Source: DASUAS01 sp963809795 (GTDB taxonomy: Bacteria; Actinomycetota; Acidimicrobiia; IMCC26256; DASPTH01). From it: a stretch of 64,000 nt of DNA. The notes below the pieces were generated by a model. It saw only the letters and a list, made by a program, of their open reading frames with translations, did no database searches and had not been told where the DNA came from. Below are positions 1-6,844 of the stretch, piece after piece; positions within the stretch are counted from its first letter, which is position 1, and the number at the start of each line of letters is the position of its first letter. The stretch lies in NCBI GenBank assembly GCA_963809795.1, contig CAWELN010000022.1, positions 1-64,000 of the forward strand, in the 5' to 3' direction. Position numbers and translations under genes: made by a program.

Positions 1-1394
1 GTCTCGAGCCTGACCGTCACCGCGTCGCCGAGCTCGCCCGATCCGGGCGCGGTCGCCACGATGGGCAGGTCGGTGAGCATCACCACGACGCCCCGGCGGT
101 GCCGGTCGACGACCGTCCCGCGGAACGTCTCGCCCTCGTGGCCGGCGAGGAGCACCACCTCGACCGCGTCCACGCACGCCCGGTTCACCGCCGACGCGTG
201 CTGGTTGGCGCGCGGCATCACCGTGACGAGGTCGGGAAGGGCGGCGACCGCCCACTCGGGAGGCGCCACGCCGGCGCAGGCGGCGAGCACCACCTCATTG
301 GCGTGACGGTCGGCGAGGCGCCGTAACGGCGCGGTCACGTGCGCGTACGGCGCGCCCACCGCGCCGTGGCTCGGCACCGGCGCTCCCGGAGTCACCAGCT
401 CGTACCCGGCACCCCGCAGCACGTGGAGCGCCTGCAGGAGGAACGTGGCACGCGCCCGCGAGGTCGGGAGCATCCCGCGCACGACGTCGGCGTACGACGC
501 GCCGCGCGCCCACGAGATGCCGAGCGCGACCGCGGTCGCGCGCAGACGGGCGACGACCGCGGGCTCCGGCGCGGGCAGCGTGCGCACGATGCCGACGCCG
601 ACGCCGGCCATGATGCGCGCCGCCTCGCGGCCGGTGAGCAGGGAGATCTGCGCGTTCCACGCCTCCACCGGCAGGGGCGCCTCGAACTCGAGGGCGTAGG
701 AGCCGTCGCGCTGCTTCACCACCTCCTGCTCCGGCGCCGCGATGCTCACGCCGCCCCGCTCCCGCTCGCGGTCGAGCAGGTGCAGGCCGATCTCGCGCAG
801 GAGGGCGAGCGACGGGAGCGCGACACCCGACTCCAGCGAACGCTGGACCTCGGCGTACGAGCGCGCGGCGCGACTCCGCACCGTGGCCCGGACGCACCGG
901 GTCGCGGAGGCGTTCGCCCCGGCATCCAGGTCGAAGGTCCAGAGCAGCGCCGGGCGGTCGACCCCGGGCAGGAGGCTGGCCACACCTTCGCCGAGGTCGT
1001 CGGGGTAGAGCGGCGCCCGGCCGTCGGGCAGGTACAGCGTGACCCCGCGTGCGAACGCCTCGCGGTCGAGCGCGCCGCCGGGGGCGACGAAGGCGGCCAC
1101 GTCGGCGATCGCGTAGTGCACGCGGTAGCCGGTGCCGGTGCGTTCGGCGTGGAACGCCTGATCCAGGTCGCGCGTGCCGGGCGGGTCGACGGTCACCAGG
1201 TCGAGGTCGCGCGCGTCGAGCCGCGCTCCGGCGGCTCCCGGTGGCGGCTGGGGGCCGTCGCGCGCCACACGCGCGGCTTCGGCGATCACGTCGGCGTCGA
1301 AGCCGGTCGGCACCGCGAGATCGTGCCGGACCCGGGCGAAGTCGTCGGCGAGCTCGGCTGCCGACGCGGCCAGCCGCAGCGGGGCATCGGTCAA
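1..1394 (-). CDS. RNB-domain exoribonuclease (RNase II/R family), C-terminus cut by window edge
   Basis: The reading frame is open from the TTG at 1394 to base 1, giving about 464 residues without a stop. Near residues 70-80 it carries the RNB metal-site signature DPPGTRDLDQAF, followed by YAIADVAAFV and a long RNB-like body including APLRRLADRH. RNase II-type enzymes degrade single-stranded RNA 3'-5' with Asp-bound magnesium. D70, D76 and D78 are present, but the fourth conserved Asp is Q79; I recall this DLDQA form from other high-GC actinobacterial RNB proteins. The TTG start is inferred: the frame begins at the 4-nt overlap with the stop of the upstream LOG-family gene, so translation is probably coupled. 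There is no obvious Shine-Dalgarno sequence. No cold-shock or S1 domain is visible in the part present; an S1-like tail could lie outside the window. Confidence 0.85.
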   Translation of the reverse strand, partial: MTDAPLRLAASAAELADDFARVRHDLAVPTGFDADVIAEAARVARDGPQPPPGAAGARLDARDLDLVTVDPPGTRDLDQAFHAERTGTGYRVHYAIADVAAFVAPGGALDREAFARGVTLYLPDGRAPLYPDDLGEGVASLLPGVDRPALLWTFDLDAGANASATRCVRATVRSRAARSYAEVQRSLESGVALPSLALLREIGLHLLDRERERGGVSIAAPEQEVVKQRDGSYALEFEAPLPVEAWNAQISLLTGREAARIMAGVGVGIVRTLPAPEPAVVARLRATAVALGISWARGASYADVVRGMLPTSRARATFLLQALHVLRGAGYELVTPGAPVPSHGAVGAPYAHVTAPLRRLADRHANEVVLAACAGVAPPEWAVAALPDLVTVMPRANQHASAVNRACVDAVEVVLLAGHEGETFRGTVVDRHRRGVVVMLTDLPIVATAPGSGELGDAVTVRLE

Positions 1395-2326
1395 CGTGCG
1401 TCGGGACGCCGGCGAACGCGGGCCACGGTGCTGCCGCGGTCGTCGGGATCGTGCGCGCCGAGGAATGCCAGCACGTCCGCCGCGTCGTCGACCACGGTGA
1501 CGAGCTCGGCCCATCCGAACGCGGCGGCCTGGCGGCGGACCGCGGCGAGCAGCTCCGGCTCGGCCTCCTCGTAGAACGCGCGCTCGAAGAACACCATCGG
1601 GCTGCGCACCTCGTACAGGGTGTTGGTGTTCTGCGCGGCGTCGGTGAAGATCTCCTGCGCGGTGCCGGCGCCGCCGGGTGCGTACACCACGCCGGCGCGG
1701 GCGAGCGCCAGCAGGCCGTCCTCGCGGATGCTGTTGGTGAAGTACTTCGCCACATGGGTGGAGAACGCGCTGGTCGGCTCGTCGGCATACACCCAGGTCG
1801 GCACGCCGAGGCTGTCGCCCCCATTGGGCCATCGTTCGCGCACCGTGCCCGCCACCGACACGAACCGGTCCCGGTCGCTGGGGTAGGTGGGTGCGCCGGT
1901 GAGGACGTCGAGCGCGGCATCGAGGTCGTCGTCGGGGTACGCCGCGAACCACGCACCGAGGTTCGCGGCCTCCATCAGTCCCGGGCCACCACCGGTCGCC
2001 ACGAGGTACCCGGACCGGGCCAACGCCCGCCCCAGCTCCGCGATCGCCACGTACCGGCCGCTCCCGCGTGCGTCGCCGTGGCCCCCCATCACGCCCACCA
2101 CCGACCGCCCGAGGAGGTGCCGGGCGAGGGCGGCGTCGATGGACGCGTCGTGGACGGCCCGGGCCAGCGTCACGTCGAGCGCGTGGCCGCTGGCGTGGAA
2201 CCAGTCCCCGATCGCCTGGTCGACCGTGCGCCCGTCGTTCGTCCGGGCGTTCAGCTCGCGCTGCGTGTACAACCGGTCGCGCCGCGGCGTGAACGGGAGC
2301 GGACCGGGCGGGTCGGGGATCTCCAC
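1391..2326 (-). CDS. LOG-family / TIGR00730-like Rossmann nucleotide-binding protein
   Basis: A 311-residue protein with the two hallmarks of the LOG (lysine-decarboxylase-like) fold: TGGGPGLMEAA at residues 111-121 and PGGAGTAQE at 217-225. In characterised LOG proteins these form the nucleotide phosphate site, and the Glu acts in phosphoribohydrolase cleavage of nucleoside 5'-monophosphates such as cytokinin ribotides. This protein is longer than classic LOGs (about 190 aa), with an N-terminal extension of about 70 residues, so it belongs to the larger bacterial branch whose substrate is not established. The start is GTG at 2326. Its stop overlaps the start of the RNB exoribonuclease, suggesting a two-gene unit. 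Family assignment is firm; the substrate is unknown. Confidence 0.85.
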   Translation of the reverse strand: MEIPDPPGPLPFTPRRDRLYTQRELNARTNDGRTVDQAIGDWFHASGHALDVTLARAVHDASIDAALARHLLGRSVVGVMGGHGDARGSGRYVAIAELGRALARSGYLVATGGGPGLMEAANLGAWFAAYPDDDLDAALDVLTGAPTYPSDRDRFVSVAGTVRERWPNGGDSLGVPTWVYADEPTSAFSTHVAKYFTNSIREDGLLALARAGVVYAPGGAGTAQEIFTDAAQNTNTLYEVRSPMVFFERAFYEEAEPELLAAVRRQAAAFGWAELVTVVDDAADVLAFLGAHDPDDRGSTVARVRRRPDAR

Positions 2327-2427
2327 TGGCCGAGGACCGTACCCGCCGCGCTTCGGACGTCCCGTGGTTCACCCCGAGTTCCCGCGGTGGCAACGACCCG
2401 GAAACGGGGGTCGGGCACCGTGCACGG

Positions 2428-3087
2428 ATGAGCAGATACCGGCTCCGCGTGGAGTTGCCCGACCTGCCCGGCGCGCTCGCCAAGGTCGCGACGGTCATCT
2501 CCGCGCTCGACGGCGACGTGGTGTCGATCGACATCCACGAGCTCGATGGCCATCAGGCCGTCGACGAGCTGGTGGTCGAGGTGCTCACCGAGCTCGACGG
2601 CCGGGTGCTCGCGACCGCGCTCGACGCCGCCGGCGCCGGCGCGCTGCTGTCCTGCACGCCGGCCGCGGCCCGACCGGAGCCGGTGCTGGACGCCCTCGGC
2701 TGGGCCCGCGACCTGGCCACGGCGGGTGACGCGGCTGCCGTCGGGCGGGTCCTGGCGACCGCCTGTCACTCCACGAAGGTGTGGGTGGCGCCGATCGACG
2801 AGGCGCGTGAGGTGCCGGCCGGACGCCTCGCGCTGGCTCGCGGCGCGCCGCTGGTGCAACGGTCGCACGACCTGCCCGCGCCGCTCGGCGGTCGGCCGGC
2901 GTCGCCGATGTGGCTCCTGGCGGTGCCCGACGGCCAGCCCCAGACCCGGCGCATCGCCTTCCTCGCGCGCCCGGGCTCGCTGCGGTTCACCGCGTCGGAG
3001 GTCGCGCGCGTCGACGCACTGATGGGTCTCCACCGCATCCTCGCCGACGGGGACACCCGCCGGGCACGGCTCCGCTTCATCTCCTAA
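2428..3087 (+). CDS. ACT-domain protein
   Basis: A 219-residue protein beginning with an ACT-like module (about residues 3-75: LRVELPDLPGALAKVATVI, then VVSIDIHELDG). ACT domains bind amino acids and usually control metabolic enzymes or transcription; here no catalytic domain follows. Residues 85-210 form an uncharacterised second half with a long helix containing VARVDALMGLHRIL near the end. The gene is divergent from the LOG-family gene across 101 bp. The last eight codons (ARLRFIS and stop) lie inside the first copy of a 63-bp repeat array, so the C-terminus appears to have been supplied or remodelled by that element. No Shine-Dalgarno sequence is evident before the ATG. Function beyond ligand sensing is not inferable. 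Confidence 0.8.
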   Translation: MSRYRLRVELPDLPGALAKVATVISALDGDVVSIDIHELDGHQAVDELVVEVLTELDGRVLATALDAAGAGALLSCTPAAARPEPVLDALGWARDLATAGDAAAVGRVLATACHSTKVWVAPIDEAREVPAGRLALARGAPLVQRSHDLPAPLGGRPASPMWLLAVPDGQPQTRRIAFLARPGSLRFTASEVARVDALMGLHRILADGDTRRARLRFIS

Positions 3088-3216
3088 CTCAAACGGTCGA
3101 TTCCGCTCCGCCGTCCCGCCCTCCGGGCACGGCTCCGCTTCATCTCCTAACCAGAACGGTCGATTCCGCTCCGCCGTCCCGCCCTCCGGGCACGGCTCCG
3201 CTTCATCTCCTAACCA
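3060..3216. repeat. 3'-end hairpin element, tandem 63-bp array (copy A)
   Basis: Three copies of CGGGCACGGCTCCGCTTCAT begin at 3061, 3124 and 3187, exactly 63 bp apart; the first is partial. Read on the minus strand each unit holds GGAGATGAAG, then a hairpin with arms GCCGT and ACGGC enclosing GCCC-GGA-GGGC, then CGGAATCGACC. The array lies between two convergent genes, and both stop codons fall inside it (TAA at 3085-3087 plus strand, TGA at 3203-3205 minus strand). Related elements occur at 28626-28823 and 63774-63829. Confidence 0.9.
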
Positions 3217-4042
3217 GGCGGCTCGTCGCCGTCGCGCGCATGATCTCGTCCCAGCGCGTGGTCTCACCCTCGCGCGTCTGTCCACCGGACTGCAGGAACC
3301 GCTGCATCGGGGCGACGTGCTCGCCGGCGGCCGTCAGCGCACCGAACGCATCGGTCTCGTCGACGAGGGCCTGCTCGAACGACGACGAGGTGGTGCCGAC
3401 GACGCGCTTGACCGCCGCGATCGACGCCGCCGGCATCGCGGCGACGTGGTGGGCCAGCGAGCGCGCCTCGCGCCCCAATGCCTCGTGCGGGAAGGCCCGG
3501 TCGAGCCAGCCGATGCGCACCGCCTCCTCGGCACCGACGTCGCGACCGGTGAGGATCACCTCGAGGGCGCGACTGCGTCCGAGCAGGTGCGGGAGGCGGG
3601 CGGTCCCGCCGGCCCCGGGCAGGATGCCCATCGCGACCTCGGGCTGGCCCAGCACCGCCCGTTCGGAGCCGAACCGCAGGTCGACCGCGGCGAGGAACTC
3701 GGCGCCGCCGCCGCGCGCCGCACCGTCGACCGCGGCGATCGACACCAGGTGACTGCGGTGCAACCGCTCGAACAGGGCTGCGGCGACGTTGGGCCCGGTC
3801 GCGCGTGGCGGTGCACCCGGCGGGATGGCGAGGATGCCGTGCACGTCGCCGTGCATCAGGAAGAAGTCGGGATCGGCGCTCGTGAACACCAGGACGCGTG
3901 CGGCAGCTTCGTGCTCGAGCGCGTCCAGGAGGTCCCGCAGCGCCACGACGAAGGCGCCGTCGACCAGGTTGGTGGGCGGGTGGTCGATGACCACGTCGGC
4001 CACCCCCGCGGTGAGCTCCCAGTGGAGCGGACCCTCCGCCAC
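3203..4042 (-). CDS. Enoyl-CoA hydratase/isomerase family protein
   Basis: A 279-residue crotonase-fold protein. The oxyanion-hole segment VDGAARGGGAEFL (about residues 105-117) and the second acid in QPEVAMGILPGAGG (E135) match hydratases that retain both glutamates (E115 and E135). Such enzymes add water across 2-enoyl-CoA in beta-oxidation or related acyl-CoA pathways. The GTG at 4042 is chosen because similarity to the family begins at once; the open frame extends upstream only as low-complexity Arg-rich sequence. It follows an NTF2-like gene by 17 bp. Its last codons (VRR and stop) are encoded by the repeat array, and the same in-frame LVRR-stop recurs in the next repeat unit. The acyl substrate is not predictable. 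Confidence 0.85.
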   Translation of the reverse strand: MAEGPLHWELTAGVADVVIDHPPTNLVDGAFVVALRDLLDALEHEAAARVLVFTSADPDFFLMHGDVHGILAIPPGAPPRATGPNVAAALFERLHRSHLVSIAAVDGAARGGGAEFLAAVDLRFGSERAVLGQPEVAMGILPGAGGTARLPHLLGRSRALEVILTGRDVGAEEAVRIGWLDRAFPHEALGREARSLAHHVAAMPAASIAAVKRVVGTTSSSFEQALVDETDAFGALTAAGEHVAPMQRFLQSGGQTREGETTRWDEIMRATATSRLVRR

Positions 4043-4059
4043 GCGCGCGGGTACCCTCG

Positions 4060-4491
4060 CTACTCCCCGGGCAGCAGAGCCAGCTGCTCGAGGAGCTCGA
4101 CCTCGTCCCAGTACTGACGGAACGCCGCGATCTTGTCGCCCGCGAACTCGGCGACGGTCACGCCGTGCAGCGTGACCCGCAAACCCGTGGGGTCGATGAC
4201 GGTGTCGTCGTCGATCTCGAGCGGCCCGGTGTGCGTGAGGCTCACGACCCACTCGACACAGGCCCGCTCGCCCGAGACGTCGAACGGCGAGACGTCGAGA
4301 TCGATGTCGGAGAAGGCGCCGTCGCGGTCCTCGAGCTCGACTGCGAGCTCGGCGGCGTTCGACACCGACATCGCCGGCGCCCAACCCTTCACGTCGTCGA
4401 CGTAGAGCTCGGCGACGTGCGAGCTGTCCCCGGTGATGCTCGCCTCGAGGGCGCGAACGAGGGTCGCGGCGCGTTCCGCGTTGGTGGCCAT
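4060..4491 (-). CDS. NTF2/SnoaL-like small protein
   Basis: A 143-residue protein with the cone-shaped NTF2-like pattern: an N-terminal helix with LVRALEASITGD, then FSDIDLDVSPFDVSGERACVEW and a terminal IAAFRQYWDE motif typical of SnoaL-like polyketide-cyclase/limonene-hydrolase relatives. Members range from isomerases and hydrolases to non-catalytic ligand binders; key catalytic residues cannot be assigned. A strong Shine-Dalgarno sequence (AGGAGGAGAAC directly before the ATG) fixes the start. It is cotranscribed with the enoyl-CoA hydratase downstream and probably with the tiny SHOCT-like gene upstream (17-bp gap), so a minor lipid or terpenoid role is possible. Confidence 0.8.
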   Translation of the reverse strand: MATNAERAATLVRALEASITGDSSHVAELYVDDVKGWAPAMSVSNAAELAVELEDRDGAFSDIDLDVSPFDVSGERACVEWVVSLTHTGPLEIDDDTVIDPTGLRVTLHGVTVAEFAGDKIAAFRQYWDEVELLEQLALLPGE

Positions 4492-4507
4492 GTTCTCCTC
4501 CTGCCGC

Positions 4508-4615
4508 TCAGATGCCGACCAGCTTGGCGTTGGCGGCGGCGAACTCGTCGTCGGTGGGCGCGCCGCACTGGTGGACCCGCATCAACGGCCGCCGACGCCG
4601 AAACATCAAGCCCAT
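4508..4615 (-). CDS. SHOCT-like mini-protein (35 aa)
   Basis: A 35-residue frame ending in APTDDEFAAANAKLVGI, which matches the short C-terminal SHOCT pattern (Thr-Asp-Asp-Glu-Phe, Ala-rich helix, Lys-Leu-Leu/Val-Gly). SHOCT domains are oligomerisation or targeting tails often found in membrane-associated small proteins; the N-terminus here is basic (MGLMFRRRRPLMR). An AGGGAAG Shine-Dalgarno-like sequence precedes the ATG. The same frame extends upstream to a GTG at 4702, which overlaps by 4 nt (GTGA) the stop of another small open frame, so a 64-residue version is possible. It lies 17 bp upstream of the NTF2-like gene on the same strand. Confidence 0.5.
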   Translation of the reverse strand: MGLMFRRRRPLMRVHQCGAPTDDEFAAANAKLVGI

Positions 4616-4879
4616 GGCCCGCTTCCCTCTCGTCGCCGGCCGCGGTGGCCGCGAACCGTCGTCCGTCAGGCGACCGTCACGCGTGACGGCCTCACGGCTC
4701 ACCTGATGTCTACCAGGATCTCCACCTGCGCGCGGATCGCCGCGGCTGCGGATCGCAGCGGGTGACGCAGGTGCACGTCGCGCGTTGCGACGACCTCGCC
4801 CTCGTCGCCGACCCGGTCGCTCGACATGCGCACACCGTCCCGACGAGGATGACGCCGAGATCGGCCGATCGGAGGACTC
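4616..4879. other. Intergenic stretch with no secure gene
   Basis: This divergent region should hold the promoters for the ion channel (right) and the small SHOCT/NTF2/enoyl-CoA hydratase unit (left). A 42-residue minus-strand frame (4827 to 4699) has acceptable codon bias and ends with a GTGA overlap onto a possible longer SHOCT start, but it matches no family I recognise and has no clear ribosome site. I leave it unannotated. Confidence 0.4.
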
Positions 4880-5620
4880 GTGGCGTACGGCGACAGGACC
4901 AAGGCGACCAGCGTCGAAGCCTGGTTGGAAGAGCACTCGCCGGGCTACCAGTACCACTGGGTGCTGCTCCTGCTCGGGGCGACGTTCATCGTGATGGCCG
5001 CCGGCCCGCCCGACGCCTGGACCCGTGTTCTCACCGTCCTCCTCCAGGGTCTGACCCTGATGGCCGCGCTCCTGGCGTCGCGCGTGAGCCGGCGCCTCTT
5101 CCGGCTGGCCGCGGTCGTGGCGCTGGGGTCGCTCCTCGCCGCGCTCGGCTCGGTGGTGATCAGCGGGTCGGAGCAACCGACCAGCGTGTTCTTCCTGCTC
5201 AGCATCCTGCTGGTGGCGACGGTGCCGTGGGTGATCGCCCGGGCGCTCTGGCAGCGCCAGATGATCGACGTGCAGACGGTGCTCGGCGCGATCTGCATCT
5301 ACGTGCTCCTCGGGATGATGTTCGCCTTCGTGTACGCGGCGATCAACGGGCTGGGGAACGACGACTTCTTCGTGCAGACCCATCACGCGACGACGCCCGA
5401 CTTCCTGTACTTCAGCTACATCACCCAGACCACCGTCGGGTACGGCGACTTCACCGCCGCTGGCGACCTCGGGCGTGCCCTGGCGGTGCTCGAGGCGCTC
5501 ACCGGTCAGCTGTACCTGGTGACGATCATCGCGGTGCTGGTCAGCCGACTCAGCGGGCGCAACGTCGCGACCCCACCACCGGTCGATGCGTCACCCGAGA
5601 CCAACGAGACCGCGTCGTGA
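4880..5620 (+). CDS. Two-pore-type potassium channel family protein (Ion_trans_2)
   Basis: A 246-residue membrane protein with the potassium selectivity filter TVGYGD at residues 185-190, preceded by a pore helix (FLYFSYITQT) and followed by a transmembrane inner helix (LEALTGQLYLVTIIAVLVSRL). About four hydrophobic segments (28-42, 50-66, 75-93, 102-120) precede the last two pore helices, giving a six-segment layout, but S4 lacks a regular arginine ladder, so voltage gating is doubtful. No regulatory RCK domain is fused. The GTG start is supported by immediate protein-like sequence. Its stop lies three bases from the stop of cydB on the opposite strand. Role: passive potassium flux, probably in membrane-potential homeostasis. 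Confidence 0.85.
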   Translation: MAYGDRTKATSVEAWLEEHSPGYQYHWVLLLLGATFIVMAAGPPDAWTRVLTVLLQGLTLMAALLASRVSRRLFRLAAVVALGSLLAALGSVVISGSEQPTSVFFLLSILLVATVPWVIARALWQRQMIDVQTVLGAICIYVLLGMMFAFVYAAINGLGNDDFFVQTHHATTPDFLYFSYITQTTVGYGDFTAAGDLGRALAVLEALTGQLYLVTIIAVLVSRLSGRNVATPPPVDASPETNETAS

Positions 5621-5623
5621 TCG

Positions 5624-6658
5624 TCAGGACGGCGTGCTGCCGGCGGCCGCCTCGGGCTCGGCCGCGACTGCGAGCAGGTCGCGCTGGTCGAGGTAGTACA
5701 GGAGTCCCAACGACGGCAGGATGACGACCGCGGCGATCACGAACACCACCACGATCGACCACAACGTGGCGTCCGGCGCGGCCGCCGCCGACAGCTTCAT
5801 GCTGGTCGGGAGGATGTAGGGGTACTGCGCCACCCCCCACCCGAACACGACGGTGGCGACGGCACCCATCGCCAGCAGACGCGCGCCACGGTTGTTCTGG
5901 CCCAGGAGCAGGACGAGCGAGGCGATGCCGCAGATCCCGGAGATGATCACGAGCGGCAGCGCGCGCGACATCAGCCCGTCGAACACGTACCGGGCGTCGT
6001 CATGGAGCACGAAGATGCCCGCGAACGCGATGACCCCCGTCACGATCGCGGTGGCGACGGCGCGGCGGCGGAAGTACTCGACCATGTCCTCCTCCTGCAG
6101 GCGCCGGGCGTCCCACACCAGGTAGACCGCGGCCAGGTATGCGCAGACGGTGACCGCGAGCACACCACCCAGGATCGACGTGGGGTTGACCCAGCTGCTC
6201 CACGCGTCGCCCGCGGTGCCGTTCGGCGGCACGCGTCCGGACGCGATGGCGCCGGCGACCGCACCCATGCAGTAGGGCACCAGCACCGACGACGCCGCGA
6301 ACGCCGCGCCGAAGTTCCGTTGGCTCGAGGTACGGGTCACCTCCTTGCGGAAGGCGAAGCTCGCGCCGCGCAACACGATGCCGAACGCGGCGAGCGAGAG
6401 CGGGACGAACAGCGTGAGCGTGATCGACGCGAACGCCTCCGGGAACCCGGTCCACAGCACGACCAGGCAGAAGATGAGCCAGACGTGGTTCGCCTCCCAC
6501 ACCGGCCCGATCGCGTGGCTGATGACCTGCCGGGGCGCGCCGCCCCTCCGCGCGCCACCGGCGGTGAGGTCCCAGAACCCGCCGCCGAAGTCGGCCCCAC
6601 CGAAGAGCGCGTACGCGGTGACGCCGGTCATCAGGATGACGGCGACGACGTCGCTCAT
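5624..6658 (-). CDS. cydB: Cytochrome bd-type quinol oxidase subunit II
   Basis: A 344-residue integral membrane protein with the CydB pattern: first helix followed by GGADFGGGFWDL (about residues 20-31) and the strongly conserved HAIGPVWEANHVWLI, plus about eight further hydrophobic helices. CydB pairs with CydA to form the bd oxidase, which oxidises quinol and reduces oxygen to water without pumping protons. The start ATG at 6658 is the third of three identical ATGAGCGACGT starts spaced 89 bp apart; only this one opens the full-length frame. The gene lies 186 bp downstream of cydA, and the gap is almost completely filled by the repeat element. No cydDC or CydX-like gene is seen nearby. Confidence 0.95.
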   Translation of the reverse strand: MSDVVAVILMTGVTAYALFGGADFGGGFWDLTAGGARRGGAPRQVISHAIGPVWEANHVWLIFCLVVLWTGFPEAFASITLTLFVPLSLAAFGIVLRGASFAFRKEVTRTSSQRNFGAAFAASSVLVPYCMGAVAGAIASGRVPPNGTAGDAWSSWVNPTSILGGVLAVTVCAYLAAVYLVWDARRLQEEDMVEYFRRRAVATAIVTGVIAFAGIFVLHDDARYVFDGLMSRALPLVIISGICGIASLVLLLGQNNRGARLLAMGAVATVVFGWGVAQYPYILPTSMKLSAAAAPDATLWSIVVVFVIAAVVILPSLGLLYYLDQRDLLAVAAEPEAAAGSTPS

Positions 6659-6747
6659 CTCTCCCCGCTCTCGGTGCTGCGCACCGGGCCGCTCAGGCCC
6701 CGCTCCGTTGCGAGCCGGGATACCCGGCTCGCGGCCACGTCGCTCAT
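6655..6747 (-). CDS. Repeat-encoded 30-aa leader ORF 2 between cydA and cydB
   Basis: This is the second unit of the 89-bp array and encodes the same 30-residue peptide. Its TGA (6657-6655) overlaps the cydB ATG (6658-6656) as ATGA. Because the unit length is 2 modulo 3, each unit automatically yields a short frame closing on the next start codon. Translation is inferred only from geometry and a purine-rich stretch before the ATG. Confidence 0.35.
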   Translation of the reverse strand: MSDVAASRVSRLATERGLSGPVRSTESGER

Positions 6748-6836
6748 CTCTCCCCGCTCTCGGTGCTGCGCACCGGGCCGCTCAGGCCCCGCTCCGTTGC
6801 GAGCCGGGATACCCGGCTCGCGGCCACGTCGCTCAT
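6744..6836 (-). CDS. Repeat-encoded 30-aa leader ORF 1 between cydA and cydB
   Basis: This frame starts with the same ATG AGC GAC GT as cydB, runs for 30 codons through the three hairpins, and stops at a TGA that overlaps the next unit's ATG as ATGA. It begins 8 nt after the cydA stop with GGGGAG next to the ATG. The predicted peptide is Arg/Ser-rich with no signal peptide or membrane segment, so it is not CydX. Whether it is translated is unknown; the stop-start overlap would allow ribosomes to hand over from cydA towards cydB. Confidence 0.35.
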   Translation of the reverse strand: MSDVAASRVSRLATERGLSGPVRSTESGER

Positions 6837-6844
6837 CTCCCCGC

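Larger units (their letters stand above)
6649..6840 (-). repeat. 5'-end hairpin element, tandem 89-bp array upstream of cydB (copy C1)
   Basis: CGTCGCTCAT occurs at 6649, 6738 and 6827, exactly 89 bp apart, with near-identical sequence between. On the minus strand each unit reads start codon and first codons (ATGAGCGACGT), then three consecutive hairpins: GAGCCGGG-TAT-CCCGGCTC, GGGCC-TGAGC-GGCCC and GGTGC-GCA-GCACC, then a GGGGAGAG purine stretch just before the next ATG. A diverged copy stands upstream of guaA (58167-58263). The array occupies nearly all of the cydA-cydB spacer. Confidence 0.9.

Noticed and set aside
3060..3216. CRISPR array
   Set aside because: The units are contiguous without unique spacers and carry a hairpin with stop codons; no cas gene is present.
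4699..4902. A 42-67 residue minus-strand small gene
   Set aside because: No domain, no Shine-Dalgarno sequence and no -10 match; kept only as a note because of its GTGA overlap with the SHOCT frame.
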